From Pseudoips prasinana (taxonomy: Eukaryota; Arthropoda; Insecta; Lepidoptera; Nolidae): a DNA stretch of 64,000 bases. The DNA lies in the NCBI GenBank assembly GCA_951640165.1, contig OX621263.1, positions 10,794,001 to 10,858,000 on the forward strand. The letters are read 5' to 3'. The notes under the pieces were generated by a model. That model made no database searches and was not told where the DNA came from. It worked only from the letters and a program-made list of their open reading frames with translations. The translations under genes were made by a program, and so were the position numbers. This document shows, piece by piece, positions 47,302 to 58,670 of this stretch (position 1 is its first letter; every line of letters starts with the position of its first letter).

Positions 47302-47551
47302 TAACTAGATGCTCTCACCGGTCCGTAAGTGATTGGCGAGGTTAAGCAACTAGGCTCGCGGTCAGTCCATAGAAGGGTGACCACCAAAATGGTTTAATTA
47401 CTGAGCGTCTCCGTGCTTCGGAGGGCACGTTAAGCTGTCGGTCCTGGTTGTAGTCGTTAGACAACAGTCGTTAAGCCATGTCAGAGGCCTAGTGGGCAGC
47501 TTGAACAACTCTGACACAAGGTTAACCACTGCCCATACAATAAGTAAGTAA
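47302..47551 (+). mobile_element. 5S-rRNA-headed retroposon (SINE3-like), best copy
   Basis: 47316-47384 aligns with the internal promoter of insect 5S rRNA: TCACCGGT, then GGTTAAGCAACT (A-box region) and GCGGTCAGTCC...AGAAGGGTGACC (C-box region; other copies read GATGGGTGACC). A shared body follows (TCCGTGCTTCGGAGGGCACG, CAGTCGTTAAGCCATGTCAG) ending ACTGCCCATACAATAAGTAA. Confidence 0.7.
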
Positions 47552-47606
47552 GATTACTATTATATATAACATAACATTTTTATTTTCTTATTGCGAACAA
47601 CACTGA

Positions 47607-47840
47607 GGCTGAGATCTATAGAGCGTACTTAGACTTTGCTCAGATTTAACTTAGACAGAAGTTAATGCATGTAACGAAATTATAATTGGTATTTTGACTT
47701 TGTAGCTTATGCTAAGCATAATCTTAACTTCAAAAAGTCAATAAATACCAAATCAAAGTATAAGCTTAGCATACATTTAGCAAAGTTTTGCGTAAGTAAA
47801 GTTTGAGCAAAGTCTAAGTACGCTCTATAGATCTCAGCCT
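47607..47840. mobile_element. MITE with about 35-base TIRs
   Basis: AGGCTGAGATCTATAGAGCG at the left is the exact reverse complement of the right end CGCTCTATAGATCTCAGCCT. Pairing continues through TACTTAGACTTTGCTCA. Confidence 0.78.
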
Positions 47841-48181
47841 TAGTCTTTTAGTTAGTAATAGGCATCTAAGATAGTATATAATAATAATTACTATTGAACC
47901 CTGAACTCAGTTACCTAATTGTGGATGCGTCTAATAAAGACACAATTAGCAGCATACGCCTTCATTGGTTCTTTAATTTCATGTAGAACTTGTTACATCA
48001 TCCGCTCCTTGAGAAACTGACTAATAAATTCAACATACGATACAAATACGCAAGTGTGAAGTTAAGTACAGCTTCAAATAGGCCACTCCGATCCTTAATC
48101 GCAAGACTGGTGGGCGTATTTGCCACAGTTGCACAAAACGTCCCTGAAAACGGACCCACTCATGCATCTCTCCGTCGTTCT

Positions 48182-48412
48182 GATAATAGTATCCTGGGAC
48201 ATTATTCACACACGGCCATCTGATCCCAAATTAAGCAGTTCTTGTGCTATGGAAACCAGATAACTGATATACTACGTATACTACTTTTCTTTTGTAAATA
48301 CATACTTATATAGATAATTACATCCTGACACAGGACAAACGGACAAGTTCATACATAAAAATATCTGTCCAGGTTGGGAAACGAACTCACGACCCGCGGC
48401 GTGAAAGGCTAC
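48182..48412 (-). mobile_element. SINE family B
   Basis: Minus-strand copy from ATCCTGGGACATTATTCACA to GACCCGCGGCGTGAAAGG. The outer part of the head is lost. Confidence 0.82.
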
Positions 48413-49086
48413 TTAATTTGTATAGTCTTTTGCTTGACAGCTCGCCTCTATTGTCTATGGTAAATATACCGTCAAATTGAGTTTCAGCTCCCAATACAAG
48501 CCAAAGAGTAATTTATTGACAAGCTTCTAAATTTATTCCAAAACCAAAACATCGCTCTGTCCTGAATATTTAAAGCCAGTATTTCATAAAAAATAAATAA
48601 TCAAAACTCTATGGGAATAAACTATTATTGAATTCAACGTAAACAACATCTATTTTAAGACGTGAGGCGCACATTAATTTATTTTAAGAATATTGTCACC
48701 AGTATCGACAATATTTTTAAACGCAGCTCGCAACCTACCATTTTATTTTAAATTTATAACGCAATAACTTACTCCGCGAGAAATAAGAATCTTAAGCTAA
48801 TTCATATTTTATTGCTTTTCAAATAAAACTAACAATTTCAATTCTCATAAAGTTATATTCAAACATCTTTATCCGCCGTTTTTGGAAAGAAAATTAAGCA
48901 TAGATAAAACTACCTATCGAATCCACATACGAATTTCAAACTTGCAAAATTTTGCAATTATAATTATTGTTTGTCCCAAAAATAAATTGTTAATCGATAT
49001 TAAACTTTAACTTCTTGTAATAAGGTTTAAGAGTATACTAAAAGGGCTGTGATGTAAATTTTGTAAATGTATCGCTAGTTCAGCAA

Positions 49087-49106
49087 CGGTCATCGACCCG
49101 TGACGT
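49087..49106 (+). promoter_or_regulatory. Candidate IR-1-like site, third copy
   Basis: CGGTCATCGACCCGTGACGT. It departs from a strict IR-1 at two bases but keeps GACCCGTGACG exactly as at 44841 and 43481. The flanking bases differ from the other copies. Confidence 0.4.
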
Positions 49107-49165
49107 AAGGCCGTTAGATTAAAATTCATTTTTTTTAATATAGTGCTTTGCTTGTCCGTGGTTTT

Positions 49166-49185
49166 GGGGCGTTCACCCGTGACGT
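49166..49185 (+). promoter_or_regulatory. TTCACCCGTGACGT box
   Basis: GGGGCGTTCACCCGTGACGT is the fourth exact ACCCGTGACG in intron 1. It lies 79 bases after the third copy. The left side here is GTTCA rather than GGTCA. Confidence 0.35.
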
Positions 49186-50024
49186 ATTAATGTGGGTGTG
49201 TTGGTATCAAGGTTTTGTTTAATATTGTATTATATGCAAAAAAGCAGCAATGCGGTTGGCACGCCTGTCAGGTGAGTTGGTGATCGCTATGTGCGACCTT
49301 TTTGCGTCGTTTATTTTCGTACACACCCACGATTCGTCATGGATGCATTATGCTCTGGGATCTTTATGATGAAAATAATTAAGATTTTAATGTAATAGAT
49401 CTAGAAACATCAATTCCATATGGAAAATAAAATAGGTACAAAAGATTTTGAAATTATCTTATTTCTTATTTATCTATTGTGTTAATGGAGTCACTACCAT
49501 AATATAACGCCTTAAAGGTCTTAAAAGTATGAGAATCCTAAAGATTTACAAAAATATTATAGGTAACAGATTAAATAGTTTCACGAACATCAATTCAAAT
49601 CTAAACAACCAAATTAATAACTCCTCCTTCGAAGCATCCAGTTGCTGGCAATAAAGAAAACAAAAGCAACACGAACATAGCTCCCTCTAAAACAAAATCA
49701 CATTACGTAACTGTAAAAACTAAACGTTCCAAATTCAAAAGACTAACCGTTGTATGACGTAGCGGGGCGTGATACAATTCCGAACATGTTCGCGGTCGAT
49801 GGCCGATGACGTCACGATCAGCTGTGTTAAAAAGAGATGGATGCACTTCTGTCCCTGTTTAGAAAACTGCTGGATCGATTTTGATTAAAGTATGTGAAAC
49901 ATAAATTATCTATCCTTATTTTCGGTTTGATAAGTTATTAAGTAATCAAATGTTTTATGTACACCGTACACGTGTTACGTATGTTGGATTATTTAAGAGG
50001 TTAAATAATCCCTATTATTGCCCA

Positions 50025-50155
50025 TTCTTTGGTTGTCTGGAAGAGATCACATGTTAGTGATAAGACTGCCAATTGTATACATTGTTTAATTATATGCTCC
50101 TGTATTATATGATTTTAATATTCGTGTACAATAAAGAGTTAATCTTTCTATCTTT
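50025..50155 (+). mobile_element. LINE 3' end
   Basis: TTTGGTTGTCTGGAAGAGAT, AGTGATAAGACTGCCAATTG and GTGTACAATAAAGAG are the usual 3' end of a common lepidopteran non-LTR element. A piece of it, with a short stem, is at 25978-26045. Confidence 0.55.
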
Positions 50156-51058
50156 TTTTTTTATATTCAGCAATTAACATTGTTTATGTTAGATGTCTCT
50201 TAACATTATAAAAGCGAATGTCAGCATGTTTGTTGCTTTGTCACTCTTATACGTCTTAACTACTTAATCGATAACCGTGAATTTTTCCAAACGCATGTCA
50301 GGTACAGAAGAAGATATTTTTTTATGATTGAAGCACCGTTTCAGATGAATTTATATAGTTTTTGTTAAAATAAAACTGTGTATATATTTAATATACTTAG
50401 AAACAACTGCAGAAGAAACATTGAACAATTATCGGAATATTTTCAAATCGCCAAACAAAACTCTCTCCCAATTTCCTTCTGGAGGATTCAATATGCCAAT
50501 AATTAAAAAAAACTTAAGCTAAATAAGTAAATACGCTTTTGCAGTCGATCAATAATAGTACTATTATTGATCAAAGGTGGAACCCAATCTAATTGCATTT
50601 CCCCATAAAAGTCCCATTTCTTAAGAAATATCCATTCCGCTCAAATACAATGACATTTAAGAGAAGGATATTGCAAATATCCGACATTGCAATTTTGTAT
50701 ATTGTCACTGCATTGCGTCAAACGGAACGTCAAAAAGTATTGTTTAAAGTTCATTGTACCGGACAATGTGGTTAAGTATTATTTATTGTTTTTTTTTTAT
50801 CATTGCGACATTTATTGAATTGATTATATACAAATAACTGGCTTCGAACTATTGATATTCTCTCTGCTATCTTCTAGCTAAGCATTGAAAGCCTTTTACG
50901 CTTGTTCGTAGTTCTATTTGCTAGATGAGTCGAGCCTACGTCCGCTTCCATCGTCCGGTGAAGCAGTTCCTTTTATGAACTATGCAACATTATATACTTT
51001 GGGAGTTGATTAATAAATTAATATAATATCTAAAATTCATATATATTTCTTAATAATA

Positions 51059-51140
51059 ACAATATCCTGGGACATTATTCACACACGGCAATCAAATCTA
51101 ATCCCTAACTAAGTAGAGCTACTATGGAAACCAGAGAACT
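51059..51140 (-). mobile_element. SINE family B, 3' fragment
   Basis: ATCCTGGGACATTATTCACA then CTATGGAAACCAGAGAACT. The fold-back MITE starts 22 bases on. Confidence 0.65.
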
Positions 51141-51161
51141 ATTAAAGAAAATTATACCATG

Positions 51162-51488
51162 AAGCAATTCTCATTTTGTAGTAAAAGGTAAAATGCGCCT
51201 TTAATGTTCACATGACCACTATTAACAAAGTTGCGTTAAGAAAAAACTATTCAAGAAAATTATTCCTAACAGAAGAAAAATAGTATATGTGGCCACATAT
51301 ACTATTTTTCTTCTTTTAACTGTATACAAAATATTCGAAGAAAGAAAGTCACTGAGATTTTAAATTTCGTTTTTAAATAAGGAATCATTTTATTTAATAG
51401 TTTTTTATTCACACAACTTTGTTAATAGTGGTCATGTGAACATTAAAGGCGCATTTTACCTTTTGCTACAAAATGAGAAAATTGCTTT
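51162..51488. mobile_element. Fold-back MITE with about 88-base TIRs
   Basis: The left arm (ATTCTCATTTTGTAGTAAAA, ATGACCACTATTAACAAAGT) returns inverted at 51421-51488 with few changes. The centre has a 44-base perfect palindrome (51271-51314). Confidence 0.75.
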
Positions 51489-53109
51489 AATATCTAATGG
51501 TGTTACACGTGTCAGAATTAACCATTTAATGGGGAAACCCATTTAGAACGCATTAAGCTTAAATATTGTGTCATTGATAATATAACTTGGATTTACTTTA
51601 CCGGTTAAGATAATTTTCTTAATGTCGCCGGTTTCTCATTTCGAAGAAATTCTTAATTCAAAAAAATATTTTTCTTTTTGGCCAGAATCTTTTTATTATC
51701 GGTCAGTGGGTAGAAATATAGTTGGGTAATAGATTATATTTCGTTAATTGTTATTTTAAAATGAAGTGTATCAAATTGCTATAAGTAGAAAGAAAAGATC
51801 TGAGATGAATTGAACTGGAATTTCAGTTCTTACAGATTATAGTAATTTATATGATTTTTAAATGTAATATCTTCCTAATGTTTTATATATAAGTTTAAAA
51901 AAATGAAATTAATTACAAAAAAGTTTAATTAAACGTGTTTCAATATTTTTTCTCCTCCATTTAATATACATTTTCTTGTACTATTTAAATGCTGTGGATG
52001 TCTGTAATTGTTACAACATTAGAAATGTACATTTAAATAACGTAGTATAATTTATATCTCAGTAGTATATAATGTTGATATTCATAAATAATAAAAATAA
52101 AATAAAAAAATTTTAACAACCTAATTAAGTTTAATTTAAAATTGTTTCTATAATATATCATCACGCTGTAACGTTACAAGCAGAGCTAAAGACAAAATAC
52201 CACAATGACAGGTCCTATCACATGAAAGGGGCTGGGCTGTAGGGCTCACACACACTAGCGAACGCAAGTCATTGGCCGTAGTCCGACCTTGCCTCGGGTG
52301 AATGAACTGTAACCAAAAATGGCGGCCGTCGGCAGTATCTTTGCGTGTTTTAAAAAGATTGAAAGAGAAATAATGTAGTGCGGAATACATAACATAACAT
52401 GTAGGTAGGTATTTATTTATGATATATATAGACGGCTAAAAAAAGTTTTGAAAAAAGAATGACAATAAAAAAAAATATTTAAACATTATGGTCACCGCTA
52501 TAAATGTTAACTCAACAACAATATATTTAAAAAAAAGAATTGCTAATCTGATATTGATAATACCAAATTAACGGAAGTAGGTAATAGACAATATCGGTAT
52601 CTCATTTCACCATAGTTCTAAACACCAAATTGAATTATAATTAAGTAAGTTAAAGAAATGCACAGATAATACAAGTATTTTTTTTTTAAATATGAGGGCA
52701 GGTGAGACGCAGGCGTCGAGTTAGTCGCCTTGCAACCACCCCGCCACCCACGTGACACCCACGTTACGGGGTAATGACAAATATTTGTGTGACCCATATA
52801 GTCTTCTTCCGAGGCTGGGTGTGTCTTGTGTCCAAAAAATTGCATTTTGGAATAGTTTCCGTTGATAATGGGATTCAATTAACCAATACTGACGTTGTCT
52901 TAAAAGCAATTTTTTTTTTATAAAGCGACTCCAGTCAGACTTCGAAACCCTTTGGGGACGATGAACCAAGATGGTTAGACCCGGTGCTAGATTATATTTG
53001 GCTTCTGGATGGAAGGGTATGATGGCCCTCAATCAACCAAACCCTTGGCTTCTGAATGGATGGATCTGAAGGCCCTCAACCAACCAAACTCTCGTAACCA
53101 AACCTTTAT

Positions 53110-53400
53110 TTTTACGCAAGGATTGTTTTAATACACTACAAGCACCCGAAGGTCCTCCAAAAGAAATAGTATCTAATGGGCAAATAGTTCACAGAGCCGA
53201 CGCGACGGTCGCTGGGGCAGAAAGGTTCTTGACTGGTTAGGAGAGAAACCACCCGTAAGGGTCTCTAGTAGCTATGGCTATGGTGGAAATGTTTGAGGGC
53301 AGCAGCCCCCCAAGCGTCTTCCGGCTGACATAGATAGATATATAGATACACTTTATTGCACAAACTATAAAAAACATTTTACAGAAAAAACCTTAATATT
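53110..53400 (+). mobile_element. Degenerate LINE fragment and tail
   Basis: GTTCTTGACTGGTTAGGAGA, GAAATGTTTGAGGGCAGCAG and TACACTTTATTGCACAAACT look like decayed LINE coding and 3' sequence. No open frame remains. Confidence 0.35.
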
Positions 53401-53408
53401 TAAATAAT

Positions 53409-53550
53409 GTACAGACGCCAGCACATCCAGCTAACCCAATCTGTCAAATTTCTTTTATAGATTTTTAACTTTATCACATAAGCATAAGGTTCACTTTCAA
53501 TAGGGGAAATTTGACAGATTGGGGAAGCTTGATCTGCTGGCGTCTGTACA
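53409..53550. mobile_element. Palindromic MITE, same family, before Hr3 exon 2
   Basis: GTACAGACGCCAGCACATCC at the left and GATCTGCTGGCGTCTGTAC at the right. It ends 104 bases before the exon 2 acceptor boundary. Confidence 0.8.
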
Positions 53551-53574
53551 ATGGGCGGCCTTATCGCATAATAG

Positions 53575-53874
<300 letters not shown>

Positions 53875-54121
53875 TGACCCTTAGTTCACATTCATACTGA
53901 ATAAATGCCGTTAATCAGATGAGCGGCCAGCGTCCTTGCGTATAAACGTAGAGCAACAGTTGCACAAGACTAGTTCATGCCTCCTTTGTCTGGTGAAGCA
54001 GTAACAGCCACTTAATCTCACTTTAAACTATAAGTTGCAAAACAAACTTCTTCACTTTTCATATAATTTTCTCTCATTTCTCATTTTCTCGTAACTGTTA
54101 TAATTTTCTGAAAACGTTCTT

Positions 54122-54170
54122 TCTACGAAGCGGGGAGACGACTGTCCTAGCCGCTGCGCCACCCGAGCGT
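54122..54170 (-). mobile_element. SINE family C, head fragment
   Basis: CTACGAAGCGGGGAGACGAC then CCGCTGCGCCACCCG, the tRNA-like head only. Confidence 0.6.
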
Positions 54171-54219
54171 TTTTTTAGTGCGTTATTTATCTACTGGAAT
54201 TAAAACACAACTGCGCTCT

Positions 54220-54345
54220 CTATCCCCTAACTGTCACCATCCGATGGCGACTGTTAGCCGACAATGGGGGAAATATTCAGGTACAAGCTTGACGGCTTTA
54301 CGTCTTGTCCAAGGCACGAGGGTAGGTATAATACCAACTTCCAGA
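54220..54345 (-). mobile_element. SINE family D, body fragment
   Basis: CACCATCCGATGGCGACTG, GACGGCTTTACGTCTTGTCC and CGAGGGTAGGTATAATACCA match the D body. Confidence 0.55.
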
Positions 54346-55104
54346 CACTAACAGTCTTATTTAAAAACGCTACTTAAATTTAAGCCGCCACTCAACCATG
54401 GTTTATCAAATTTTTCATTTAAAAACACGATTTAACTTTGACCCGCGGTTAAGCCATGTCATAATTTAAACCACGTCGGCCCCTGGTTTAAACCTTGCTC
54501 AAATATGGCGGATTTTATTTGCATCAGCTGACGTTTTGTTTAACGTTTGTTTGTGAATGGAGGTTTTATTGAAGTTACTAACCGTATTAATTTTTAAATA
54601 AATACTGAATTCCAGTTGGAATCTTATCACAAACTTCAAAATCCACCGAAGAAAATCAATAGTCCTTGAAAATGCACTGTTACGATCATAAATCTATCAT
54701 TCCATGTCTACCATAGAGCAAAAATCATAAAGTTTTGATACATCATCCGATTTAGTCGATTAATTTTGGTCAAGCTCTATACCAGTCCCAGAAATGTGGA
54801 CAGTGTAAAATAAAATGACGTTACTTAGCTGAGAAACCTTTAAGTAGGGTTTTTAAATAAAGAAATAGTTGAGCGGGGTTTAAGTGGTTGATCAGGGTTT
54901 AGCTGAGACATGGTTAAGCGGCGGATCACGGAATTATTTTAAATAAGAGTGTAAGAATTTATCCATGATAAGTGTCCCGAAACCTGCCTAAGCCTTATAG
55001 CTTGGAGCTTAATGTCTGTGTGTCGATCCTGGCTCACAGGACTGGCGGCGGGTTAGTGCCAATTATAACCAACTGAAAAAAATTGATGATGATCTGGCAG
55101 TATT

Positions 55105-55150
55105 GTGCAATGAGAATGAGTTCCCAGGTTTGAATCCCGGGTCAACCCAA
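55105..55150 (+). mobile_element. tRNA-like SINE fragment, D type
   Basis: AGGTTTGAATCCCGGGTCAA is a B box in the D-type setting. The rest is too diverged. Confidence 0.4.
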
Positions 55151-56002
55151 AGACAGAAGATTAGTGAGTCGGGGTGTGATCTCGGAGACAGTAATCACAG
55201 TAATCTCATCAGACTAAAAAATTGGGCGAATATAGAATGCAAGTGCGCTTGCGCATATATTTTTCAAGCCCTTTAAATAAAATCCTGGTCTTCGTCAGGG
55301 TTGACGTCTAGTTTAACCTGGTCTCTCATCTTACCTGATCGCTTATATCACTCATCTTCCAAGAACGTCGCTGGCCAAGTAGCGTAAGAGGCAAGATCAT
55401 TTCATAAATCGAAAATTGAATCTTTCGATTATTGTTTTTGAATATTTTTTTTGTATATGGTACCCGTAGATATAATTTGGTAAGTACTTATGACGATGGT
55501 TATTATTTATAAATTAATAAGGTAAATGCCATTTAGAATAACTAACAATTTTTTAATATAAACATATAATTTTCAGTATTAAATCTTGATAAAAGCAAAT
55601 TCCAAAAAAAAAACACAAAATTGGTTCCCTTTCAGTTCCTTTTTATTTATTTCCACCTGGGTGCCATGTTCCATCTTACATCCTAAATAAAAGAAATAAG
55701 TTCAAAAGTACGTTATTTTGGTGAAAACAAAAAAAAAATCAGCAACTAAAGTTGTGATTTCATTTCTAGTCGGTTTGTAAAAATTTAAAAATAAGCAGCG
55801 TTTAAATTAGCCCTTTATGACATTTAAATTCATTTATATCCTAGGCATTTCTTACCCCGAATGAATTTATGTTGCCATTTGTATTTTTTTTTATAATTCT
55901 CATCAGTGTGATCTGTTTTTATGTACTTTTCACCAGTGTAGTCTTTATCCAGTTTGCAGTTTTTTTTCCAGAGTATGTATTAACGCGTTACCTCCTTTCC
56001 AG

Positions 56003-56116
56003 TGGTGAACTACCAATGTCCTCGCAACAAGGCATGCGTGGTAGACCGCGTCAACAGAAACAGATGCCAGTATTGTCGACTGCAGAAATGTCTTAAGCTG
56101 GGCATGAGTCGCGATG
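56003..56116 (+). CDS. Hr3: Hr3 coding exon 3: second zinc finger of the DNA-binding domain
   Basis: This 114-base exon follows the acceptor CTCCTTTCCAG and precedes the donor GTGAGT, phase 1 at both ends. It reads [20 protein letters not shown] and then [18 protein letters not shown]. Finger II cysteines are complete, the D-box is PRNKA, and the dimer and recognition region ends in the GMSRD motif that closes the core DNA-binding domain. The second G of GMSRDG comes from reading into the intron. The next exon should start with two bases completing the next codon and carry the T/A-box extension, hinge and ligand-binding domain. I saw none of these between 56117 and 64000. Exons 2 and 3 have identical lengths and phases. 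Confidence 0.96.
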
Positions 56117-56885
56117 GTGAGTTCCTTATTTATTTATAATTTAAATACATAAAAAAATACATCCTTGATATAAAGTCACACGAAAAAAACATTTCTTATA
56201 CAATGCCAGTTGGTAGAGCTACATTATTTTTTAAGAACAGTGTCAGTACTCGAAAGCCGTTTTAAAACGGAAGAGTATCTTTTAAGAGATATTTAGGTAG
56301 TTGCATTTAAACGTGGTTCAGTTTGAGAAAGGTTTTCTTTTGTCATACGAATATAATTTTGCATTCGAATGATATTGTAATATCTCTATCCGGACTTAAA
56401 TGTATACAAATCATTTGAAAGATCAGTCTGCAACTTGATTTTTTATTTTTTGTATGTGTTTTACACGATTTCACCGTTATTTGTGAAACGATTTTAATCA
56501 TTCTCCTTTAGAAATGCTTTCTATGTGGTTTTTGATCGAATCGGCTGCACAAAAAGGTTAAGATAAGATAACATAAGATTCTTTATTTGCGTTAAATGTG
56601 GTAGGTACATAGGTGGTAGGTTTTATTGTAGTTCTCACACTTAGCCGATTTCCGGCATACAAATATTCATTTTATAATGTAATAATTCATAATAATATAA
56701 TAAAAATATTGAAGAATTTAAAATACACTTATTTCTATAAATTAATGCCAGATAAATTTCAATTTAAAATTATGATCATTAAACTTACATTGTAAAAACT
56801 CATTAATTGATTAAAAGCATTTCTCAGCCAGTAAATTAAAAAGTTGAAGATGGTTATGTTTTTTTTAAAACAATAATCATAAATT

Positions 56886-57000
56886 CATCGCGGCGGTCGG
56901 CAGTAGTACTCAGAGAGACGCTATTGCCCGTTGTCTTATAAATATTCCCTTGGGATGACGTCTACGCCACTCACGGGATGAGATGGGGTAGCGATATAGA
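56886..57000 (-). mobile_element. Family P fragment in Hr3 intron 3
   Basis: TCACGGGATGAGATGGGGTA and GTAGTACTCAGAGAGACGCT. The tail is missing. Confidence 0.5.
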
Positions 57001-57274
57001 TAAAGTATTATATGAGTTCACATTAAGATGGACACACAGGAGAATACTCCTGAAATTTAGGTTTCAGAAGTTTATTTAACCTATTTAGTTTCATTTTAGT
57101 TCTCTGAATTCAGATAAGTGATGGATTAAGAGGAATTAGAAATTAGGTTGATGTTAAATTTACTTCGTTGATTACGTTGCTTGGTCATTAGATGAATGTA
57201 CATGGTACGTCCGTAGAAACACTTGCTCTACAAAAATAGCCCTTCCGGCGTATATAATAAAGATCGGTTTAATT

Positions 57275-57315
57275 CTATTGTTGGTCTAGTGGTGGCGTTT
57301 TCGACCACATATAGT
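57275..57315 (+). mobile_element. SINE family D, head fragment
   Basis: TATTGTTGGTCTAGTGGTGG is the A-box part of the D head. Confidence 0.45.
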
Positions 57316-57505
57316 ACAGGAGTATCTGCGTTTTACAACATTAAACTATACTACATTTTGTAACTATAATGAATCTTCACCTCTGAAGCACAGATAAGCT
57401 CTTGATCCACTTTTGGGGTCTATTGCATATCCATATATTAACGGCTTTTCGGGACTAATCCCTCCCTCTTACCCAAGCCAGGATCAACAGTGGCACACAA
57501 TGAAA

Positions 57506-57619
57506 TGACACTGAGCGGTGAGGCCTGAGCCTCACCGCTCAGTGTCATGTCATTTCATCAATCCCGTTAAAGCCAATCCCCGGGACATGCTCAGGCATGT
57601 CCCGGGGATTGGCTTTAAC
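57506..57619. repeat. Two adjacent perfect hairpins in Hr3 intron 3
   Basis: Arms 57506-57524 and 57529-57547 (19 bases, loop CTGA). Arms 57566-57590 and 57595-57619 (25 bases, loop TCAG). They lie 18 bases apart. The first arm derives from a repeat also seen at 62010-62040 (CTCACCACTCATTGTAATTT). Confidence 0.9.
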
Positions 57620-58423
57620 TGTCTTGGATCCCGCAACGAATTTAATCAGAAAGAAAAAAGGAGGAGTTAGAAAATGAATAGTTCCACTTCCCTCCAGAGC
57701 AAAGCGGGAGACACAATGATGTAAAGAGGCTATAGCCTCATAAAACGAGATAATTGCAACTAGAGAAGCCAGCTGCAAAAGAACCGAGGATCAATTTAAG
57801 GGTCCTAAGTGAGCTGTTATATTTGATTCCAATAGTAGGTATGGCAAAAGCGCTTAAACGCACGGAAGTTGTTCCTTGTTGCTACAATATCCGCATAATA
57901 AACTACTATTTACGGCTGTTATGATATTGATACTTTTTAAATTTCTGGCTCCATTGGCATGGGAGCGTGGACATCAAGATTAATGTCTCTACGTTCGACC
58001 AATCTCCGCCTCAAAGTCATAGACTCGACTGTTTTTCTGTGATTTCATTGGTCGAACACGGTAGAGCCATGTTTCTTTTACCACTTCTGTTATGGAGCAA
58101 TTGCTTGCACTCCATAAGTCTTCGTCGCCATGCTAGGTCAGCTGGTGCCAGTAACATGAAGAAATGTAGAATTATAAAAAAAACTACACTCACCAGCTTA
58201 ACACAATTAAAAATTATTACTTAACATAATAAAGAAAAGTTAATATTACCTCGAAGCACGTGTGCTATGAGGAAGCAAACGACGGGGTCAATGCCCGCTT
58301 ATCAGTACTGATAAGGCGCTGTTTATACAACGCGAGTGGGCGCAAGTCAGGAATTAGAAGCTAATGCAAGAAAAATATATAAAGTATCGATGTAATCTTA
58401 TAAAACAGACTATTATGCCTTTT

Positions 58424-58670
58424 CGTGTGGTTAGTAAATGCTTGCTTTTCACGCCGGAGGTCGTGGGTTCGATTCCCACCTAGGACAGATATTTGTGTGC
58501 AGGAACATGTCTGTTTGTCCTGAGTGTGGGTGTAATTATCTACATAAGTATATATTTACAAAAGAAAAGTAATATATGTATTATATCAGTTATCTGGTTT
58601 CCATATTACAAGCTCTGCTTAGTTTGGGATCAGTTGGTCCGTGTATAAATAATGTCCCAGGATATTATTA
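58424..58670 (+). mobile_element. SINE family B
   Basis: GTGTGGTTAGTAAATGCTTG head (5' end short), B box GGGTTCGATTCCC, body and ATT tail complete. It lies in Hr3 intron 3. Confidence 0.85.

Noticed and set aside
47316..47384. A genuine 5S rRNA gene
   Set aside because: Only the internal promoter part is alike, the 5' third and 3' end are missing, and the same body follows in several copies.
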